Shown one piece after another: positions 8,104-16,784 of a DNA stretch of 64,000 nucleotides. The DNA comes from JASTVH01 sp042862465 (GTDB lineage: Bacteria; Pseudomonadota; Gammaproteobacteria; Pseudomonadales; Oleiphilaceae): positions 271,205-335,204 of the forward strand of contig JASTVH010000007.1 in NCBI GenBank assembly GCA_042862465.1, read 5' to 3'. Each line of letters starts with the position of its first letter. The stretch's first letter is position 1. Under the pieces are notes generated by a model. It was not told the DNA's origin. It searched no databases and was given only the letters and a program-made list of their open reading frames with translations. The translations under genes and the position numbers were made by a program.

Positions 8104-9024
8104 TTACAGCCCGCGGTTCATCAGGCGGTTGGCCTGACTGCGGTAGAGGGAAACCGGGTTGGTCCAGATGGAGCGGGCACCGAGGATGTGGTTGATCGCA
8201 TCCACGTGGTTCATGTCGTAGTGGGTGCCGATCACGTTGCCCATCATGGTGGCGCAAACGCCAACCAGACCATCGTTGCGCTCGCTGCCGAAAGCCTTGG
8301 AGGTGATCCCCAGGAACGGATCGGAGATGTCAGTCCAGTTGGTCCAGACACCGTCACCGGTCCAGGAGAAGAACTTGATCCGGTTACCGCCGATCCACAC
8401 GTCCTCGTTGGTGCCGGCGCAGGAATAGCGGTTAACGCCTTTCCAGCCCAGGGCATCGTTGAGCGCGGAAGTACCCGGCGTAGTCAGGGTTTCCAGAGCG
8501 GCCAGACCGTCCTGCGGATGGTCCTCGTCGGTCAGGGCATTGATGATGTCACCCAGCGCCTCTGCAATGGCATCGGCACCGCCCTCGACATAGCTGCCCG
8601 GCGGCAGAATACCGCGAATCACGTCAGCCACCTTGGAGCCCTTGTTGACGCCATCGATGGAAGTGATGGAGGCAATCTTCCAGGGAATCATGGAGGCCGC
8701 TACGCGGGAAGTCGGTGCACCCTGGCTGTGAGCCATGATGTTGACCTTGCTGGCGTTGAGCCCGTTGATGTAGCTGGCGAGCTGGCTGCCACGCTCTTCA
8801 CTGCTGTTGACGAAGGACACACTGGCCGTGTGTACCTCGGCACCGGAGCGCTCAAGGTTGTAGGGGATGGTGTGGAAGTAGTTGATCAGACCGCCGAGAG
8901 TATCGAAGCCCGTAACACCGTGGACCAGAACGATCGGATAGCGGGTGGCGGTGTAACCGGCCAATGCCGATGTTCCGCTCAGGGCAAGCAACACTGCGGT
9001 GAGAGTAAGGATGAATCTTCGCAT
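8104..9024 (-). CDS. lip: Secreted triacylglycerol lipase, family I
   Basis: A 306-residue precursor with a Sec signal peptide (cleavage near ALA-GYTATRY, residue 22). The oxyanion strand is YPIVLVHGVTGF. The nucleophile elbow is AHSQG with Ser100 (GHSHG in Pseudomonas lipases). The acid is Asp251 in NDGLVG and the base His273 in MNHVDAIN. Two cysteines (RYSCAG and VGVCAT) match the conserved disulphide of Pseudomonas LipA, as does the ending SLYRSQANRL. Such lipases fold in the periplasm with a membrane-anchored foldase and leave by the type II system. The foldase gene lies immediately upstream. The start is chosen at the signal peptide, with an ACAGGAG site before it; the frame extends 33 codons further but is not protein-like. 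Confidence 0.95.
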   Translation of the reverse strand: MRRFILTLTAVLLALSGTSALAGYTATRYPIVLVHGVTGFDTLGGLINYFHTIPYNLERSGAEVHTASVSFVNSSEERGSQLASYINGLNASKVNIMAHSQGAPTSRVAASMIPWKIASITSIDGVNKGSKVADVIRGILPPGSYVEGGADAIAEALGDIINALTDEDHPQDGLAALETLTTPGTSALNDALGWKGVNRYSCAGTNEDVWIGGNRIKFFSWTGDGVWTNWTDISDPFLGITSKAFGSERNDGLVGVCATMMGNVIGTHYDMNHVDAINHILGARSIWTNPVSLYRSQANRLMNRGL

Positions 9025-9059
9025 GATTGGCTCCTGTTGTTTTTGTAAAAAGCCGAGTG

Positions 9060-9075
9060 AGAACAGGACTGTTCT
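9060..9075. promoter_or_regulatory. Perfect dyad AGAACAG-GA-CTGTTCT before the lipase gene
   Basis: A 16-bp sequence with perfect 7-bp arms lies about 36 bp upstream of the lipase start, in the 181-bp spacer after the foldase gene. Reading toward the lipase, a CATAAT hexamer (9089-9094) lies just upstream of the dyad, so the dyad would overlap the transcription start. That would suit a repressor site (inference). No regulator is identified. Confidence 0.4.
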
Positions 9076-9205
9076 CGACAGACGCATTATGCGAAGTGGC
9101 AGGGGGAGGCCAGTATCACCCATACGTGGGAGCAGTGCGGTACATTTTTACAACATTGCCTCCGGCGCCTGTGACACCGAAGGCAACACACCCGCGCCTT
9201 TATGT

Positions 9206-10327
9206 CTAGCCGTTGGACAGATCCCGCAGCCGAGCCCAGGTTTGGCCCTGCTCGGTATCAAAGTGTTCCTCAAGCAACGCCTGGCGACGACGCTCGAGAT
9301 CCTTCTCCGCCAGACCGGCCTTGTCCAGTTGCTCCCGGGCCTCCCGGTAGGCTTTGTAGCTGTCTTCAAAGCGGTCACGCTGCTGCAGGTAGGTTTTCAC
9401 CTGCGCCACCTGTTCTTCCGCCATGCCCTGCTCCCGCAGCCGGATGGCGGCGGCTTCCGGTGAGGAGGCCTGTTCGATGGTTTGCTGGAACGCCTGCTGA
9501 CGGGCCTGCTCTTCACGCAGGTGCTGCTCGGTCCGGCGGATTTCCTCGGGCAGCTGCTCGCGCGCATACGCCAGCATATCCTGCTTCTGCTGCGGGCTCA
9601 GATCATCACGACGCTGGATCTCCAGGGACTTCACGGTGTATTCCGCATAGGCCTCTTCCATGCCGAAGAAAGCCTCACGCTCGGCCTCCGTGAAGGTTTC
9701 TCGACGCAGCGTTTCCATGCTGTGCATCGCTGCCTTGAGCTGCTCGAGCTGATAGTCCGGATCGTCTTTACGGGCCTGATCCAGCGGCTGCCGGGCCAGC
9801 TCCAGCGCGTCACGCTTGAAGTTGAGGTACTTACCCAGCAATGCCATCCCCTGATTCACGGCACTGGCAGGCAGGTTGGCCTTCATCAGGGCATGCATCT
9901 GGGCGATGGCCTCTTCAGGCGGCACCTCACCCACGGTATTGAGAAAATAATCGAAGAAATCCCGCACACCCAGATTCACCACCAGGTTACCGGCGGCATC
10001 CGCGGTCAGGGCACCGTCGATGTCCGTCCCCTCCAGTGAGGAGGCGAAGACATTGGGCAGTTTTTTGGGGGTGCTGGCAACCACGGCCGGCTCCTCGGAC
10101 TGCGCCTCTTTCCGGGGCACCAGAGCAGCCGGAGGCTCGGACTGAATGGTCTGAACGGCGATCTCTGCCTCGTCAGCCTCCTGGAACGCCTGATCCGAGA
10201 CCGGCGCTACCGATTGCGATGGCTCCAGTACCAACCACAGGGCACCGCCAACAGACAGGCCGACGGCCAGGGTGACCAGGATCAGATCGCGGCGGGTACT
10301 CTTTCGGGGGGAGCGTGTTGTTTTCAT
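9206..10327 (-). CDS. lifO: Lipase-specific foldase (lipase chaperone)
   Basis: 373 residues. A basic start (MKTTRSPRKSTRRD) is followed by one transmembrane anchor (LILVTLAVGLSVGGALWLVL, about residues 14-33), an Ala/Pro/Glu-rich linker, and a long helical, charged periplasmic domain that wraps around the lipase. The diagnostic Lif motif appears as RDFFDYFLNTVGE. The length is normal for the family. It is transcribed before the lipase, the reverse of the lip-lif order in Pseudomonas and Burkholderia. The start at 10327 is preceded by an AGAGAGGG ribosome site. Confidence 0.93.
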   Translation of the reverse strand: MKTTRSPRKSTRRDLILVTLAVGLSVGGALWLVLEPSQSVAPVSDQAFQEADEAEIAVQTIQSEPPAALVPRKEAQSEEPAVVASTPKKLPNVFASSLEGTDIDGALTADAAGNLVVNLGVRDFFDYFLNTVGEVPPEEAIAQMHALMKANLPASAVNQGMALLGKYLNFKRDALELARQPLDQARKDDPDYQLEQLKAAMHSMETLRRETFTEAEREAFFGMEEAYAEYTVKSLEIQRRDDLSPQQKQDMLAYAREQLPEEIRRTEQHLREEQARQQAFQQTIEQASSPEAAAIRLREQGMAEEQVAQVKTYLQQRDRFEDSYKAYREAREQLDKAGLAEKDLERRRQALLEEHFDTEQGQTWARLRDLSNG

Positions 10328-10464
10328 TATGGCCCTCTCTTTACTACTCGTGTCCTGAACGGCCTTGTGACCTTGGCATTGGCGCAAGGACGAACAATCG
10401 TCTTCCGGGACCATAGCGTTGCAAGCAAGAGAGCTTGAATCACCCATTTGGGGGAAGTGCCCCT

Positions 10465-12708
10465 TCAGTCCGGCGCGGAAAACTGCTCCAGCAGCCGGAC
10501 AAACGCCTCGTGTGCCTGGGGTTTGGCGTAATAGAACCCCTGAACGTCATCACACCCGAGTTTGATCAATTGCGCCTCCTGCGCTTTGTTTTCCACCCCT
10601 TCGGCAATCACATTGAGATTGAGCAGATGCCCCATTTCCACGACCAGCGCCGCAATGACCTGGTCCTCGGAGCGCTGGTGCAGACCCTCGATGAAGCTGC
10701 GATCGATCTTAAGACGATCCACCGGCAGTTGTTGCAGGTAACTCAGGGAGGAATAACCGGTACCGAAGTCATCCACCGCGATCTTGACCCCGCGCTGGCG
10801 TATCGCCTGCAACAGGTCCCGCAACAGCTCCGTATCCGCCATCATCATGGTCTCGGTGATTTCCAGCTCCAGGTGCCGTGGATCAATCGAGGTGCGCGCC
10901 AGCACGTCGTCCAGAATGTTGAAGAAGTCATCGTCCTTGAGCTGGCGCAGGGAGACATTGACCGCCACGTCGATGTGTTTTCCCGTCTCGTGCACCCAAA
11001 CCAGCTGCTTGCGGCAGGCCTCCTCCAGGATCCAGGCGCCCATCGACACGATGTGGCCCGAGCTTTCGGCGATGGGGATAAAATCCGCCGGTGACACCAG
11101 CCGCTGGTCCTCGCGGCGCCAGCGCACCAGCGCCTCCGCCCCGACAATCCGGCGGCTTCCCAGGGACATCTGCGGTTGATAGTGCAGTTCCAGGCAGCGT
11201 TTTTCCACACAGGTGCGCAGCTCATTGGCAATGCGCAGCCGCTTGAGCAGGTCGCGCTCGTAGTCCGGATCAAAGAAGCAGTGGGAGGCGCGCTGGGTGC
11301 GTTTGGCCTGCTTGAGCGCGATACTGGCGTTCTGGGCCAGGGTTTCGGCGTTATTGCCATGCTGCGGGAAAAGCGCCACGCCCACGGTCAGGGTCAGCGG
11401 AATCTCATGGCCCTCCACGGTGAAGCCATCCCGAAAAGACTGCTGCAGGGCATTGAGCTGCGCATCGATGCCGGCGCGGTCGTCACCGGGAATCACCAGG
11501 CAGAAGCTGTCGCCGGAAATCCGGGTCAGACAGCACTGCTCACCAAAATGGTCACTGAGACGCTGAGCCACCTGCATCAGTGTCTGGTCCCCCACCGCAT
11601 GCCCCAGCCCATCGCTGACGGCCTGGAAATTGTCGATATCGACCAACACCAGGGCAAAGGGGGCCTGGGCTTCGATGAAAGGCTCCAGGTTACGTGGCAG
11701 GGAGTTACGGTTGGGCAACCCGGTCAGGGGGTCCGAATAGGCCAGATGCTCCAGCCGCTCGAACATACTGGCGTTGTCGAAACCCACGGCAATATTCACC
11801 GCAAACAGCTCCAGCAGCCGGATATCCACCTCCGACAATGGCTGCCGGCTGCTGACGTGGATCACCAGTTCGTCGCCATTGGGAGAGACGCTATACAGCA
11901 CCACCCGTTCGGCCTCGACGATGCTCTCCTTTTGCTCGAACACCCGCTGGATATCGGCGCGCACGGTTTCGTTATCCAGGGACTCCAGTCCGGCGCCGGT
12001 GTATTTTTCATAGGCCCCGGAGGCGGCCAATACTTTCAACCGGTCCAGCGGAAGATTCTCGTAGTGGCAACAGAGAAAACCATTCTGTTCAATATGCAGC
12101 AGACTGCACAGCTGCATGAGGACGCCGCGGGAAAACGTTTTGACCGCCCGCTCCTTGAACAGGTTGGTGCCGCCATCAATGATCAGCTCCAGGCCCCGGC
12201 GGTTCTCCTCAATGGTGCGGATCTGCTCATAGGAGCGGATGGCAGCGGTCAGGGTGGTGATCAGGCGGTTGCTGGTCAGCTCGCTCTTGGCCTTGTAGTC
12301 GTTGATGTCGTATTTCTGGATAACTTCCACTTCCGGGGCATACCCCGGCTGGCCGGTGCGCAGGACGATACGGGTGCGGTCATTGTCGAGCGTTTCGCGG
12401 ATATAGCTGACCAGTCCCAGCCCGGCATGTTCCGATTCCATCACCACATCGAGCAGCACACAGGCAAACTCGGCACCGGAACCGAGCAGCGTCCGGGCCT
12501 CTGCTGCGGAATAGGCGCTGGTAAAAGCCAATGGGCGGCCCAGAATCCTGCAGCTCTCAAGGGCAAACCGGGTGGCCCGGTGAACCTGTTCTTCGTCATC
12601 CACGATCAGGATGGACCAGGCCTCGGCGGCGGTCTGGACAGCCGCGTCCTCTTCAGACGGTTCGTCGATAAACTCGACCAGTTCGTCATCGTTATTGTCA
12701 TCAGCCAT
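10465..12708 (-). CDS. Response regulator with DUF3369, degenerate GGDEF and EAL domains
   Basis: 747 residues. An acidic amino-terminus leads to a receiver domain (about 30-150; LIVDDEEQVHR, phospho-acceptor in CVLLDVVMES), then DUF3369 (about 165-300), then a GGDEF domain whose active motif is SGDSF, then an EAL domain with EALVRW and the DDFGTGYSSLSYL/KIDRSFI loop. The GGDEF half should lack cyclase activity, while the EAL half looks competent as a cyclic-di-GMP phosphodiesterase. It starts 3 bp after the sensor kinase gene, so the two form an operon that turns an external signal into lower c-di-GMP (inference from domain order). Confidence 0.92.
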   Translation of the reverse strand: MADDNNDDELVEFIDEPSEEDAAVQTAAEAWSILIVDDEEQVHRATRFALESCRILGRPLAFTSAYSAAEARTLLGSGAEFACVLLDVVMESEHAGLGLVSYIRETLDNDRTRIVLRTGQPGYAPEVEVIQKYDINDYKAKSELTSNRLITTLTAAIRSYEQIRTIEENRRGLELIIDGGTNLFKERAVKTFSRGVLMQLCSLLHIEQNGFLCCHYENLPLDRLKVLAASGAYEKYTGAGLESLDNETVRADIQRVFEQKESIVEAERVVLYSVSPNGDELVIHVSSRQPLSEVDIRLLELFAVNIAVGFDNASMFERLEHLAYSDPLTGLPNRNSLPRNLEPFIEAQAPFALVLVDIDNFQAVSDGLGHAVGDQTLMQVAQRLSDHFGEQCCLTRISGDSFCLVIPGDDRAGIDAQLNALQQSFRDGFTVEGHEIPLTLTVGVALFPQHGNNAETLAQNASIALKQAKRTQRASHCFFDPDYERDLLKRLRIANELRTCVEKRCLELHYQPQMSLGSRRIVGAEALVRWRREDQRLVSPADFIPIAESSGHIVSMGAWILEEACRKQLVWVHETGKHIDVAVNVSLRQLKDDDFFNILDDVLARTSIDPRHLELEITETMMMADTELLRDLLQAIRQRGVKIAVDDFGTGYSSLSYLQQLPVDRLKIDRSFIEGLHQRSEDQVIAALVVEMGHLLNLNVIAEGVENKAQEAQLIKLGCDDVQGFYYAKPQAHEAFVRLLEQFSAPD

Positions 12709-12711
12709 GCG

Positions 12712-14229
12712 TTACTCCACTTCTGTCTCGCCCGCCGCCTCCACTGGAGCCCGTAGAGGCAACGTCAGCGTGATCGTCACGCCTTCGGCCTCCGGACTCT
12801 CCAGCCCAATCTGGCCCCCCAGGACGCCGGTCACAATGTTATAGACCAGGTGCAGCCCCAGCCCTGACCCACCCTGCCCCAGACGGGTGGTATAAAAGGG
12901 ATCGAAGGCCCGCTTGATCTGCTCCCCCGACATACCGCGTCCGTCGTCGGCCACCTGCAACACCACCTGGTCCGGACCGGCCTGCTCTGCCTCCAGCCGG
13001 ATCGTGCCCTGCTCCCGCCCCTCGAAACCGTGAATCAGGGCATTGTTGAAGCAGTTGGTTATGACCTGGCCCAGGGGGCCGGGGAAACTGTCCATTTCGA
13101 TGCCCGAGGGAATCGCCACCTCCACCTGAAAGCGGCTGTGCTTGATCTTCGGGCGCAATGTATCGATGACTTCGTCCACTACCTCAGCAAGATCGAATCG
13201 CCGACGCTGAGAACTGGTTTGGTCCACAGCCACCTGCTTGAAGTTCTGAATCTGGTCAGCGGCCATGCCCAGGCTGGTAACGAGAATACGGGTCGCTTCC
13301 TCCACCGCATCCACATAGCCCTGCAGACTGGATTTGCGCAGCGCCCCCGCAGCCAGTTCGGACTGAAACCCCCGGGTGCGTTCGGCCAGGGAGGTGGCGA
13401 CGGTCAGCCCGTTACCGATGGGCGTATTCACCTCATGGGCGATACCGGCAACCAGCTCCCCCAGTGAAGCCATCTTTTCTGACTGAATCAGGCTGGCCTG
13501 GGCGGCCTCGAGGTTCTTCAATGCCCGTTCGGCGCGATCACGGGCATTTTTGGCCTCATCTTCCGCTTGCTGCTGCTCTTTTAGGGCGGCGTTGTAATCT
13601 TCGATAAACAGACCCAGCTCGTCGTGAGCCTGCCAGTTCACCGGCTTGCGAACGCCGGTGCGGCGATAGTGGCGAATGGAGTCGGACACCCGCCACAACG
13701 GGCGCAGCACCGTCAGGCGGAAGGACAGGCCGGTGACCACGACCAGCGTCAGGAACAACACCAGCACCAGTACGGCCAGGTGCCAGAGTTCCTTGCTGAA
13801 TCGCGCCCAACCCTGCTGGATCTGGATCCCCAGCGCGACATGGCCGATAGTGCGCTCCTCGCTGTCATAACTGAAACGCACCGGGGCCTCAAAGAATACG
13901 ATATTGTTCAAACCGGAGCAGTCACCGCGCTCCTGAGGGCTGATCGAGCGGGTCACGAAAGTCAGGGTGGCGCAACGGGTGCTGTCGCTTTCCAGCGCGA
14001 TATCGAGGATGGTGCGGGTCTGGTCGGTGGCAAAATTCCAAACCGGCGCCGAGAGCAGCAGCGCCAGCCGGTCCACCGATTCCTGAGAGGCCTCCCGGCT
14101 GATGCGCTCACCGTAATCCACCTCGTTCTTGCCCAGCACCACGAGAAATGCCAGCGACACCAGCAGCAAAGCCGGCAGCACGATGCACAGGAAACGAATA
14201 CTCAGTGACAGGCGCAGCGATGAAAACAC
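12712..14229 (-). CDS. Membrane sensor histidine kinase
   Basis: 505 residues. TM1 is near residues 9-31. A periplasmic region of about 110 residues contains two cysteines (STRCATL and ERGDCSG) that could form a disulphide. TM2 is near 150-172, followed by a HAMP-like linker and a coiled coil (KEQQQAEDEAKNARDRAERA). The HisKA motif is ELVAGIAHEVNTPIGNG, and the HATPase domain has NCFNNALIHG, DDGRGMSGEQI and GQGGSGLGLHLVYN. It is the first gene of a two-gene operon with the EAL-output regulator. The ligand is unknown; the TRAP genes lie just upstream. Confidence 0.92.
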   Translation of the reverse strand: MFSSLRLSLSIRFLCIVLPALLLVSLAFLVVLGKNEVDYGERISREASQESVDRLALLLSAPVWNFATDQTRTILDIALESDSTRCATLTFVTRSISPQERGDCSGLNNIVFFEAPVRFSYDSEERTIGHVALGIQIQQGWARFSKELWHLAVLVLVLFLTLVVVTGLSFRLTVLRPLWRVSDSIRHYRRTGVRKPVNWQAHDELGLFIEDYNAALKEQQQAEDEAKNARDRAERALKNLEAAQASLIQSEKMASLGELVAGIAHEVNTPIGNGLTVATSLAERTRGFQSELAAGALRKSSLQGYVDAVEEATRILVTSLGMAADQIQNFKQVAVDQTSSQRRRFDLAEVVDEVIDTLRPKIKHSRFQVEVAIPSGIEMDSFPGPLGQVITNCFNNALIHGFEGREQGTIRLEAEQAGPDQVVLQVADDGRGMSGEQIKRAFDPFYTTRLGQGGSGLGLHLVYNIVTGVLGGQIGLESPEAEGVTITLTLPLRAPVEAAGETEVE

Positions 14230-14355
14230 CGATCACAACCCCCATGGGTGGATCAATTCATCCCTGACAGTTGTCCATAGCCGGTTGGGCAAAGTTCGCG
14301 AAACACACTATAAGCATCGTCGATTTTGCCCAACCTGCAAGCCGGCGTTTGCGCC

Positions 14356-15693
14356 TTACCCTCCCCCGCCCATGAGCCCGGGCAGGAACAGTGAAATCTG
14401 CGGAAACAGAATCAGCAGCACCGTGGCAAACAGCAGAATAACGATGAACGGCGGTGTACCTCGAATGATGTCGAGATAGGGGCGACGGAAGATCGCCACG
14501 GCGGTGAAGATGTCACAGCCAAACGGCGGCGTTGCAGAGCCGATGGCCGCCTGCAGGGTCACCAGGGTGCCCACCAGCACCGGGTCGATGCCCGCGGCAT
14601 TCACCGCCGGCTCGAAAATCGGGGTCAGGATTAGGATCACCACGATCGGGTCGACGAACATGCAGCCGACAAAGAAGGAGATCGAGATCAGCGCCAGAAT
14701 GAAATAGGGACTGTCCCCGGCGTTGGCCACCACGTCCCCCAGCAGCAGCGAGGGTATCTGGGCAAAGGAAATCACCCAGGAAAATGCCGTGCCCGCGGCG
14801 ACCAGAATAAAGACCACAGCGGTGATCAGGCCGGTGGAGAGGGCAATTTCCGGAATGTCCTTGAGGCGCACCTGACGGTAAACGAGCATTTCCAGGATCA
14901 GGGCATACAGCACCGACATGGAGGCTGCCTCGGTGGGGCTGAACGTGCCCGAATAGATGCCGCCGATGATGATGACCGGGAACCCCATGGCCAGGAAGGA
15001 TCGCTTCACGGCGCGTATCCGTTCGCTCCAGTCATGGCGGGGTTTGACCGGAATACCCAGGCGGATGGACAGGAAATAACAGTAGACCGAAAACATCATC
15101 AGTATCAGCAGGCCTGGCCCGATCCCGGCGATGAAAAGCTTGCCGACCGACGTTCCCGAAACCACCCCGTAAATGATCATTCCGATGGACGGCGGGATCA
15201 GCAGGGCAATATCACTGGCGTTAATGATCAGGGCAATCGCGAACTTGTCGGTATAACCGGCGTCCAGCAGCTGTGGCCGCAATGGCTTGCCCATGGCCAC
15301 CACAGTGGCCTGGGTGGAACCGGAAACCGCGCCAAACAGGGTGCAGGACAACGCAGTGGTCATCGGCAACCCGCCGCGCAAGTGGCCCACAAACTTGTGC
15401 ACCAGATCGAGCATGCGGTCGGCGGTGTGGCCTTTTATCATGATATCGGCGGCCAGAATGAACATGGGCACGGCCACCAGCACACTCTGGGAAATGCCGC
15501 CAATCATCTGCTGGATCAGCACCTGCCCTTCGAGAAACGGAAACTGAGTGAACAGTAGCAGCATGGCGCCCGCCAGCAAGGGCACCATCATGGGGTAGCC
15601 CATCAGCAACAGGATAATCATCACGGCGGCCGCGACACCGGTCATCGTGCTGGTGGGCATGTTCTCCAGCCAACTCATCAGTGCTTCCATCAC
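14356..15693 (-). CDS. dctM: TRAP transporter large permease (DctM type)
   Basis: 445 residues, highly hydrophobic with about 12 membrane segments. It has the DctM signatures GMIIYGVVSGTSVGKLFIAGIGPG and FSPTEAASMSVLYAL in shorter pieces (PPSIGMIIYG, GTFSPTEAA). It forms the sodium-coupled translocation channel of a TRAP transporter. Its start overlaps the stop of dctQ by 4 bp (ATGA type), so they are translationally coupled. The substrate cannot be read from sequence; related systems carry organic acids, ectoine or taurine. Confidence 0.95.
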   Translation of the reverse strand: MMEALMSWLENMPTSTMTGVAAAVMIILLLMGYPMMVPLLAGAMLLLFTQFPFLEGQVLIQQMIGGISQSVLVAVPMFILAADIMIKGHTADRMLDLVHKFVGHLRGGLPMTTALSCTLFGAVSGSTQATVVAMGKPLRPQLLDAGYTDKFAIALIINASDIALLIPPSIGMIIYGVVSGTSVGKLFIAGIGPGLLILMMFSVYCYFLSIRLGIPVKPRHDWSERIRAVKRSFLAMGFPVIIIGGIYSGTFSPTEAASMSVLYALILEMLVYRQVRLKDIPEIALSTGLITAVVFILVAAGTAFSWVISFAQIPSLLLGDVVANAGDSPYFILALISISFFVGCMFVDPIVVILILTPIFEPAVNAAGIDPVLVGTLVTLQAAIGSATPPFGCDIFTAVAIFRRPYLDIIRGTPPFIVILLFATVLLILFPQISLFLPGLMGGGG

Positions 15694-16346
15694 TGCTGCC
15701 CTCCCTGCGCGCCGTTCTTGTCGTCATCGTCCCAATGGGTGGGCGTACCGGGGTAGCCCCCCGCCCCCAGGTCGAGTTCCTCGACTTCCTCATATTCGTC
15801 CTTGTGGGTCCAGGAGAGGTAGTTTTCCCGGCTGATGATATTGCGCACACCGGCAAGCAGATATTGCGCCGAGCCCACGAACAGGCCAAGAGGCACCACG
15901 CTGTATAGCAGGTAGAGCGGTGTCTGGATGGACGGCATGACGCGCCCGGACTTGGCCAGTTTTTCGATGTAATCGATCGAGAACACACCCAGGGCAAAGA
16001 GCAACAGGCAGGTGGTGAAGCTGATCAGGATCAGCAACCCCTTCTGGGCTTTCTCGGGAAGCAGGTCATGCACGGCGGACACGCGGATATGGCGGGCATT
16101 GCGAACGCCATGACCCAGGCCCACAAAAGTCACCACGACCACCAGCAGCTGCGCCACTTCATCCACAAAGGTGAGGCTGGCGCCAAGATTTCGCGATATC
16201 ACCCCAGCGATGGCGCAGGCGGCCATGGCAAGCGTCGCGACAATCAGTACGGTGCGTTCAAAGGCATTGAGGAAACGGTCCAGAATCTGGAAGGGCTTTC
16301 GGACCTGCTGACGCCAGCCGCCAGCCGCAGGAGGATGACTCGACAT
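15690..16346 (-). CDS. dctQ: TRAP transporter small permease (DctQ type)
   Basis: 218 residues with four predicted membrane helices (for example TVLIVATLAMAACAIAGVI and LLILISFTTCLLLFALGVF) and the DctQ-like FVDEVAQLLVVVVTFVG region. The C-terminal tail is unusually acidic and charged (YEEVEELDLGAGG ... WDDDDKNG). The start at 16346 has a GGGAATG context with AAGGAGCCAAGGG upstream. The frame is open to 16451, but the extension is not membrane-protein-like. It overlaps dctM by 4 bp. Confidence 0.93.
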   Translation of the reverse strand: MSSHPPAAGGWRQQVRKPFQILDRFLNAFERTVLIVATLAMAACAIAGVISRNLGASLTFVDEVAQLLVVVVTFVGLGHGVRNARHIRVSAVHDLLPEKAQKGLLILISFTTCLLLFALGVFSIDYIEKLAKSGRVMPSIQTPLYLLYSVVPLGLFVGSAQYLLAGVRNIISRENYLSWTHKDEYEEVEELDLGAGGYPGTPTHWDDDDKNGAQGGQQ

Positions 16347-16784
16347 TCCCTTGGCTCCTTTTTTGGTCTTTTTCTTTTGACATGACCCCGGCACCCTCCA
16401 TGGCCTCGTACTGCGGCAGCTGTATCGGGTGCGGATGTCACAGCAAACCACGACACTTCCGGAAAACGCTGGTCAATTGCTGCATTTCTCGCCTGCACAA
16501 CAGCGGGGCACAGTAACCAATCAGCGCTTCCCTGATTAACCGTATCAGAGTTTTACAAGCGATGGCGACTTCTCATTGCGTTCCCATAGCCGTGTCCCCT
16601 CTGCCCGGCCCGATTAGCAAATGGTCGAGGTAGACGCTGCCCCATCCCTTGATTACAGTCATTGAGGATGCCCTTAATGGGCAAAGGGTTGAAACATGCC
16701 TGCTGTGTTATGTTTTGACCAAGCGCTGTTCGGATCAGGAAATGCGCTTACCAGAAAGAAAATAACGTGAAAGGGAGAACCGCA
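16347..16784. promoter_or_regulatory. Divergent intergenic region between dctQ and dctP
   Basis: A 438-bp gap that must carry the promoters for the two halves of the TRAP transporter. It is more AT-rich toward dctP (gttatgttttgacc near 16707). I see no convincing -35/-10 pair at normal spacing, no -24/-12 element, no strong dyad and no small gene. Confidence 0.5.

Noticed and set aside
11176..12756. 526-residue + strand open frame opposite the GGDEF/EAL gene
   Set aside because: Antisense to a well-supported multidomain regulator; no recognisable domains.
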